Shown one piece after another: positions 59,984 through 64,000 of a stretch of 64,000 bases of DNA. The position numbers and the translations under genes were made by a program. Under the pieces are notes generated by a model, which searched no databases, was not told the origin of the DNA, and saw only the letters and a list, made by a program, of their open reading frames with translations. The stretch comes from WTJH01 sp049889695. GTDB taxonomy: Bacteria > Bacteroidota > Bacteroidia > Flavobacteriales > Flavobacteriaceae. Position 1 is the stretch's first letter; each line of letters begins with the position of its first letter. Location of the stretch: NCBI GenBank assembly GCA_049889695.1, contig JBMHCX010000016.1:35522-99521 (forward strand), in the 5' to 3' direction.

Positions 59984-61432
59984 ATGAGCGAGAGAACCGA
60001 TATTATTATTGTAGGTGCTGGTTTGTCTGGGATAGGTGCGGCCTGTCATTTGGAACGTTTAAATCCCGATAAGAGCTATCGCGTCCTAGAAGCAAGATCC
60101 TCTTTAGGAGGTACATGGAGTCTGTTTAAATATCCGGGGATACGATCCGATTCGGACATGTATACTTTTGGCTATTCCTTCAAAACTTGGGAAAATCCCA
60201 AATCCTTTGCAGACGCCCCGAGTATACTTTCCTACTTACGAGAAGCGGTAGATGAATATCAGCTCGAGGACAAAATTCAATACCAAACCAAACTTAAAAA
60301 AGCACATTTCGACACTTCCACTGCTACTTGGGAACTCCAATGCGAGCATTTGCCATCTGGAGACATCCAGCTATTTACTTCCAAATATCTATTTATCTGT
60401 ACAGGCTACTACAATTACACCAACGGCTATACTCCTTCATTTGTAGACAGTGAGTTGTTTACAGGGAAGCTTATCCATCCGCAACATTGGCCTGAGGATT
60501 TAGATTATCAACAGAAAAAAGTAGTCGTCATCGGCAGTGGAGCAACAGCTGTCACGATTGTTCCTAAGATGGCGGAAAAAGCTCAGAAAGTGTCCATGTT
60601 ACAACGCTCTCCCACCTATGTAGGGGCATTTCCAAATCGAGATTCGATAGCTTTAAGCATAAAGAAGATCCTGCCACAAAGGCTTGCTCACAAGGTCATC
60701 CGATTGAAGAATATAAGTACGCAAATCCTATTTTTTCAAGCGTGTAAAATCTGGCCTAAAACACTCAAAAAACTTTTAGTGAAAGGAGCACAAAAGCAAC
60801 TTGGAGATTTTCCTGCCCAGCCGCATTTCGAACCCCATTACAATCCATGGGATCAACGATTTTGTGTCGCTCCTGACGGGGATCTTTTTGCTGCCATACG
60901 TTCAGGAAAAGCGGATGTGGTTACGGCAACAATCGATCGCTTTGTCCCCGAGGGTATACTCTTGACATCAGGAGAGAAAATTGAAGCAGACATTATTGTA
61001 ACCGCTACCGGACTTCAACTTTTAGCTTTTGGAGGAGCGGAGATTTCTGTGGATGATACGCCCTTTGACATGGCTAATAGTTTGGCCTATCGTGGACTAA
61101 TGCTCAGCAACCTCCCCAACTGCATATTTTTTGCGGGTTATACCAATGCCTCTTGGACCCTTAAAAGCGATCTGACCAGTGCATATGCCAGCAGGATATT
61201 AAAGTATATGGACCGAAAAAAGTTCAAGCTATTTTATCCAAAAGTGACCGATAAAGATTTGAAAACAATCCCCTTGTTAAATCTTAATTCCGGCTATATT
61301 CATAGGGCAGAACATCTGTTTCCAAAGCAAGGAGATGCATTTCCCTGGCGACTGTATCAGAATTATTTTCGGGATTTTTGGACATTAAGAGTCCAAGGAA
61401 TTGACGATCCTCAATTACAATTCAGGTCCTAA
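59984..61432 (+). CDS. Flavin-containing monooxygenase, Baeyer-Villiger type
   Basis: FAD/NADPH monooxygenase of 482 residues. The FAD Rossmann motif is IIVGAGLSGIGAACHL (8-23), with EARSSLGGTWSLFKYPG after it. The NADPH motif VIGSGATAVTIVPKMA lies near 181-196. Between them is FTGKLIHPQHWP (about 158-169), which fits the Baeyer-Villiger fingerprint FxGxxxHxxxW[PD]. ATGLQLLAFGG near 343 is the second ATG motif. The overall likeness is to EthA-type enzymes, which oxidise ketones or thioamides. The substrate is not known here. Confidence 0.9.
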   Translation: MSERTDIIIVGAGLSGIGAACHLERLNPDKSYRVLEARSSLGGTWSLFKYPGIRSDSDMYTFGYSFKTWENPKSFADAPSILSYLREAVDEYQLEDKIQYQTKLKKAHFDTSTATWELQCEHLPSGDIQLFTSKYLFICTGYYNYTNGYTPSFVDSELFTGKLIHPQHWPEDLDYQQKKVVVIGSGATAVTIVPKMAEKAQKVSMLQRSPTYVGAFPNRDSIALSIKKILPQRLAHKVIRLKNISTQILFFQACKIWPKTLKKLLVKGAQKQLGDFPAQPHFEPHYNPWDQRFCVAPDGDLFAAIRSGKADVVTATIDRFVPEGILLTSGEKIEADIIVTATGLQLLAFGGAEISVDDTPFDMANSLAYRGLMLSNLPNCIFFAGYTNASWTLKSDLTSAYASRILKYMDRKKFKLFYPKVTDKDLKTIPLLNLNSGYIHRAEHLFPKQGDAFPWRLYQNYFRDFWTLRVQGIDDPQLQFRS

Positions 61433-61731
61433 ATCTTTCCAATAAAATCTCACTCTAGAGCTACCGTGCTAACGAACAAATATCTTTTGTTTAGTCGTGT
61501 AGATTTAAGTTTAATGGCGAATCATCTATTGATAAGGACTGATAGTGAAGTGTTTAACGGGAATATTACCGTTCAGATGACCACACGAAAATAGAGTTTG
61601 GCGCACAGATTTTTACGGAACAGGATTATCGATAATCTTGAGCAGATTATACTTAATTTCATTTCTAATCGTTATTGCTTAGGTAATAGGGTTGTTTCGT
61701 ATATTTGAAACTCTTTAATGTGCTGTCAAAC
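61433..61731. other. Intergenic region of 299 bases with palindromes
   Basis: No gene is supported. It holds AACGG/CCGTT (61556-61560 and 61569-61573), the perfect 14-base palindrome GATTATCGATAATC (61624-61637) and a TATATTTG -7 box (61700-61707). The palindromes could be operator sites for the downstream gene; no terminator with a T run is seen for the monooxygenase. Confidence 0.5.
61700..61707 (+). promoter_or_regulatory. Candidate -7 box of the tandem-domain gene
   Basis: TATATTTG, a perfect TAnnTTTG match, 24 bases before the ATG at 61732. A TTG lies 22 bases upstream, near the position expected for a -33 box. Confidence 0.55.
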
Positions 61732-62589
61732 ATGAAGTTGAAATATTTAAGCATATTGCTCATTTGTTTTGGGATTTCCCACTATTCGCCTGCTCAAAAG
61801 ATCGATGTCACCATCGAAGATTTTATCACCGAGCACGAGGGTCTTGATCATCAAAACGGAGAGATTGTACCGATCAATATAAATGAGATTAAACGGAAGA
61901 TTCGTTTTTTTATAGAAGAGAAATATCCGGATGTGGTTCAGGTGACCGATAATATTATCTGGGATTCCTATCAAACATATACCAGTCATTCGAACAAATA
62001 CCATTATCATACATTCATTGTTCGCGCGATTGTCAAGAATACCGATCGAATAAAGTTCGTAGAAGTACTTTATAATCCGTTTAATGAATTGGTCTATGGT
62101 TATTTTCGGTGGGACAATGAACAGCAAACCTTTTATTTAGAGGAAGAAGCTGCTCGGAAAGAGCTTAAAAAACCAGACCTTATTTCGCTGGGGATTGCCA
62201 ATCAGGCTGTAACACCCGGCTTAAATGACATCGTTTCTGAGCACGAAGGTTTTTTGCAAATGATCCAGCTAAAAAATCAGGGGAGAAATGGTTTAGTTCC
62301 ATTGGATGTGGAGACCATTAATGAAAAAATAAAAACTCACGTTGGACAGAAATACAACAATGTAGAGTATACCCGAAATATTATTTGGAATTCCTATTCT
62401 ACATTTATGAGTCCTTACAGTAAGCATCACTTTCACTCATTTATTGCCCAAGTAAAGGTAAAAGGTGTCCGCATAATCAAGTACCTCGAACTATTCTATA
62501 ATCCGGTGACCGAGAAAGTCACCAGCGATTTTGTCTGGGTTGAAGATGAAGAAGAATTCCTTCGTATAAAGCCTACTGAAGAAGATTAA
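61732..62589 (+). CDS. Exported protein made of two copies of one unknown domain
   Basis: A 285-residue protein with a signal peptide (1-22, ending SPAQ). Two copies of one domain of about 110 residues follow: about 24-136 and 164-277. Matching parts are EHEG (34-37 and 170-173), NIIWDSYQTY and NIIWNSYSTF (74-83 and 216-225), YHYHTFI and HHFHSFI (90-96 and 232-238), and YNPFNELVYGYFRW and YNPVTEKVTSDFVW. Each copy has two or three histidines set close together, which could bind metal. The longer frame from 61705 begins inside the -7 box, so the ATG at 61732 is used. No family is recognised. Confidence 0.75.
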   Translation: MKLKYLSILLICFGISHYSPAQKIDVTIEDFITEHEGLDHQNGEIVPININEIKRKIRFFIEEKYPDVVQVTDNIIWDSYQTYTSHSNKYHYHTFIVRAIVKNTDRIKFVEVLYNPFNELVYGYFRWDNEQQTFYLEEEAARKELKKPDLISLGIANQAVTPGLNDIVSEHEGFLQMIQLKNQGRNGLVPLDVETINEKIKTHVGQKYNNVEYTRNIIWNSYSTFMSPYSKHHFHSFIAQVKVKGVRIIKYLELFYNPVTEKVTSDFVWVEDEEEFLRIKPTEED

Positions 62590-62612
62590 TCTCCGACCGT
62601 ATCCATTTTAAG

Positions 62613-62732
62613 GTGAATACATCAAAACCCAAACGGCTATTTATTCTTTTAATTATCGCCAGTTTAATCGTCTATTTATGGGTGGAATTGGCGGTTGGTA
62701 TCTTTTTCCAAGACAGCTGGGGAGGCAGTTAA
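62613..62732 (+). CDS. Possible micro-protein of 39 residues with one membrane helix
   Basis: GTG at 62613, TAA at 62730-62732. The product starts with a basic stretch (MNTSKPKRL), then a strong hydrophobic helix of about 17 residues (LFILLIIASLIVYLWVE), and ends IFFQDSWGGS. It begins 23 bases after the stop of the tandem-domain gene and ends 58 bases before the DUF1835 gene. The charge pattern is that of a real small membrane protein, but the GTG start and length leave doubt. Confidence 0.45.
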   Translation: MNTSKPKRLFILLIIASLIVYLWVELAVGIFFQDSWGGS

Positions 62733-62790
62733 AAAGAGCTACTTCAAGGGCCTCATTGATTTTTGCTAACTTGAGGATATCTTATTTCTT

Positions 62791-63561
62791 ATGAAGAATT
62801 TCCCCCACGGTTGTCATGTGCTTAATGGAGACACTCTAGCAGAACGTTTTCCCAATTCTCTAGACGGGAAAAGATTGGTTTTTCGAGAATGCCTTATTGA
62901 AGGCCCAGTTTCTTCCTTAGAGGAGGAGCATTTATTTTTTGATCGCAGGGCAAAATATATCAGTGATATTCATCCAGAATGTTCTATTGAGGATTACTAT
63001 TCCCTGACGGTTACTGAACTACGGGAACTGCATAGTTTACCGCCAAACGTACCCATTTATTTTTGGTTTGAAGATGATTTGTTTTGCCAGGCGAACCTAT
63101 GGTTTCTGTTCGCATATGTGGATACACATAAAATGAATCATCCCCTCTATTGGGTGCGCCCTAATGAACATACGCCCTGGGGCTTTGGTGGACTGTCTGA
63201 CGCACAGTTAGTAGAAGCTTTCCAGAACCGCCAACAGATTGCCAATCCTGAAATTTATGTCAAGCTATGGCATGCTTATCAGCAAAACGACTTCAGTAGT
63301 TTGCAACAACTCGCTTCTTCTACAGATCATGTGGAGGCCTCAGTTCAAGCCCATATCGATCGTTTTCCTGAGGATAATTCTTTAGGGCGGCCACAACGGA
63401 CCATCATTAGCATTATACAAGAGCTGAATACTTTGGATTTTGGGACGATATTTCAAGAGTTTTGTACCCGAGAAAGTATCTATGGATTTGGGGATTTACA
63501 ATTTAAACGCCTGCTCGATCAGATGGAAGCGAATGGGCAACTACCTTCCTTAGAAAATTAA
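62791..63561 (+). CDS. DUF1835 domain-containing protein
   Basis: A soluble 256-residue protein. The N-terminal DUF1835 part (about 8-130) has HVLNGDTLAERFP, FRECLIEGPVSS and the IYFWFEDDLFCQANLWFLF block (about 90-108), and the C-terminal part has the family's helical end (DFGTIFQEFCTRESIYGFGD). Function unknown; in this family the N-terminal fold is thought to be Rossmann-like. It lies alone in plus direction before a terminator. Confidence 0.85.
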   Translation: MKNFPHGCHVLNGDTLAERFPNSLDGKRLVFRECLIEGPVSSLEEEHLFFDRRAKYISDIHPECSIEDYYSLTVTELRELHSLPPNVPIYFWFEDDLFCQANLWFLFAYVDTHKMNHPLYWVRPNEHTPWGFGGLSDAQLVEAFQNRQQIANPEIYVKLWHAYQQNDFSSLQQLASSTDHVEASVQAHIDRFPEDNSLGRPQRTIISIIQELNTLDFGTIFQEFCTRESIYGFGDLQFKRLLDQMEANGQLPSLEN

Positions 63562-63578
63562 TGTTTCACCTAAACAAA

Positions 63579-63610
63579 AAATCCCCATAACTCTAGAGTT
63601 ATGAGGATTT
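63579..63610 (-). terminator. Intrinsic terminator between convergent genes
   Basis: AAATCC (63579-63584) and CATAACTC (63586-63593) pair with GAGTTATG (63596-63603) and GGATTT (63605-63610), leaving one mismatch between the two blocks and a 2-base centre. On the minus strand the hairpin is followed by a run of T, so it should end the transcript of the gene at 63637-64000. On the plus strand the T run is short, so it may also act weakly for DUF1835. Confidence 0.75.
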
Positions 63611-63636
63611 CGATCGTTTCAACAGCGATTGAGCGG

Positions 63637-64000
63637 CTATTGCGTACGGAAAGTATAGGTTCCGGAGTCGCTGAGGTTTCCTTCGGCATCGATCGCTTCG
63701 ACTCTCCAGTAGTAGAGGGTTCCACCTTCTAGTTCGGTACTGATCTGCTGATCGGCTTGAGCATAGTCAACGGTCTGTAATAGCGTATCTGCAGTACTGT
63801 CTGTATCCAAGTAGATTTTAATGGTTCTTAGATCGTTATCGACATCATTAACACTCCAGTTCAAAACAGCAGCACCATCTACTAGTGTTACGGTCGACCC
63901 TGAACGCGGACTGATCAGTTCAGCGGGGAAAGGTGCATAGGTGGTTTCTGCTTCCCCAGCCAGATAGAACTTCCAGGTGTCACTCTCGAGGGTAACATCG
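63637..64000 (-). CDS. C-terminal part of a fibronectin-type-III-like surface protein (cut by window edge)
   Basis: The minus-strand frame is open from base 64000 to its stop at 63639-63637, so about 120 C-terminal residues are seen. They form one beta-sandwich of fibronectin III or SusE/SusF type: FPAELISPRSGSTVTLVD, then LNWSVNDVDND, IKIYLDTDSTADTLLQ, TLYYWRVEAIDAEGN and a final TYTFRTQ. Such domains occur in lipoproteins and extracellular enzymes of Bacteroidota. The remainder, and any signal, lie beyond the window. The first codon in the window (GAT) is in frame with the rest. Confidence 0.7.
   Translation of the reverse strand, partial: DVTLESDTWKFYLAGEAETTYAPFPAELISPRSGSTVTLVDGAAVLNWSVNDVDNDLRTIKIYLDTDSTADTLLQTVDYAQADQQISTELEGGTLYYWRVEAIDAEGNLSDSGTYTFRTQ

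Noticed and set aside
1..64000. CRISPR array, insertion sequence, prophage or tRNA gene
   Set aside because: No regularly spaced repeats, transposase, integrase, phage structural gene or cloverleaf-like sequence was found on either strand.

Overview
The window is a chromosome segment of a Bacteroidota bacterium, almost certainly a (marine-type) member of the Flavobacteriaceae. The support is the gene set and its order: a short AtpC next to AtpD, panC/panD beside a truncated GT5 'glycogen synthase' and a DUF4270 lipoprotein, recO followed by a TonB receptor, ileS with a cysteine-poor DksA-like protein and a long LspA, and pdxA-DUF177-rpmF-fabH-accB-accC. Many outer-membrane receptors and lipoproteins are present, Shine-Dalgarno sequences are almost absent, and TAnnTTTG -7 promoter boxes typical of the phylum recur upstream of genes. 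I cannot name the genus. No tRNA, rRNA, CRISPR array, insertion sequence, integrase or prophage gene was seen.

Layout. 1-5.2 kb (minus): the start of a TonB receptor cut by the window edge, atpC, atpD and a complete 964-residue TonB receptor. 5.2-8.3 kb (plus): a bile-acid:sodium-symporter-family transporter, a PlsC-like acyltransferase and YpdA. 8.3-11.3 kb (minus): DinB, DUF4270 lipoprotein and GT5-like protein, divergent from panC-panD-UPF0104 protein-radA (11.4-15.0 kb). 15.0-33.1 kb (almost all plus): gdhA, recO, a haem-type TonB receptor, ileS, DksA-like, a secreted beta-rich protein, lspA, (5-FCL on minus), uvrC, a patatin with an outer-membrane barrel, DUF3108, an M23 peptidase and pgi. 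33.2-36.5 kb (minus): recJ, rsmI and two uncharacterised genes. 36.5-39.4 kb (plus): tdk, alr, asd. 39.4-44.2 kb (minus): pdxA, then DUF177-rpmF, then fabH-accB-accC, the last two units separated by a terminator and a promoter. 44.3-46.1 kb (plus): riboflavin synthase and a CPA1 antiporter, then a free-standing promoter-to-terminator RNA unit at about 46.15-46.34 kb. 46.4-64 kb is a more variable region: small membrane proteins, a DUF5117/DUF4953-type metalloprotease, an FMN reductase, a coiled-coil lipoprotein, an alpha/beta hydrolase, galM with three micro-genes behind it, a 1205-residue modular lipoprotein metalloprotease, a flavin monooxygenase, a protein made of two copies of one domain, DUF1835, and the C-terminal part of a fibronectin-III-like surface protein.

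How the genes work together. Most of the first 46 kb is core metabolism: ATP synthesis, coenzyme A precursors (panC, panD), the first steps of fatty acid synthesis (accBC, fabH), vitamin B6 and riboflavin, translation (ileS, rpmF, rsmI), DNA repair (radA, recO, uvrC, recJ), and envelope and lipoprotein maturation (lspA, M23 peptidase, alr).

The most unusual thing found is the 46.15-46.34 kb unit. It has a perfect -7 box, a 5' hairpin, a 12-base stretch complementary to the 16S rRNA 3' end placed before a 21-codon reading frame, two mutually exclusive helices that hide or free that stretch, and a strong intrinsic terminator. In a phylum that hardly uses Shine-Dalgarno pairing this looks like a regulatory RNA or leader peptide. 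Other notable points are a probable ATT start codon (TAATT overlap) at 23411, an M23 peptidase with HxC in place of HxH, a Metzincin-like site with shifted third histidine in the 1205-residue protein, and several unannotated micro-genes.
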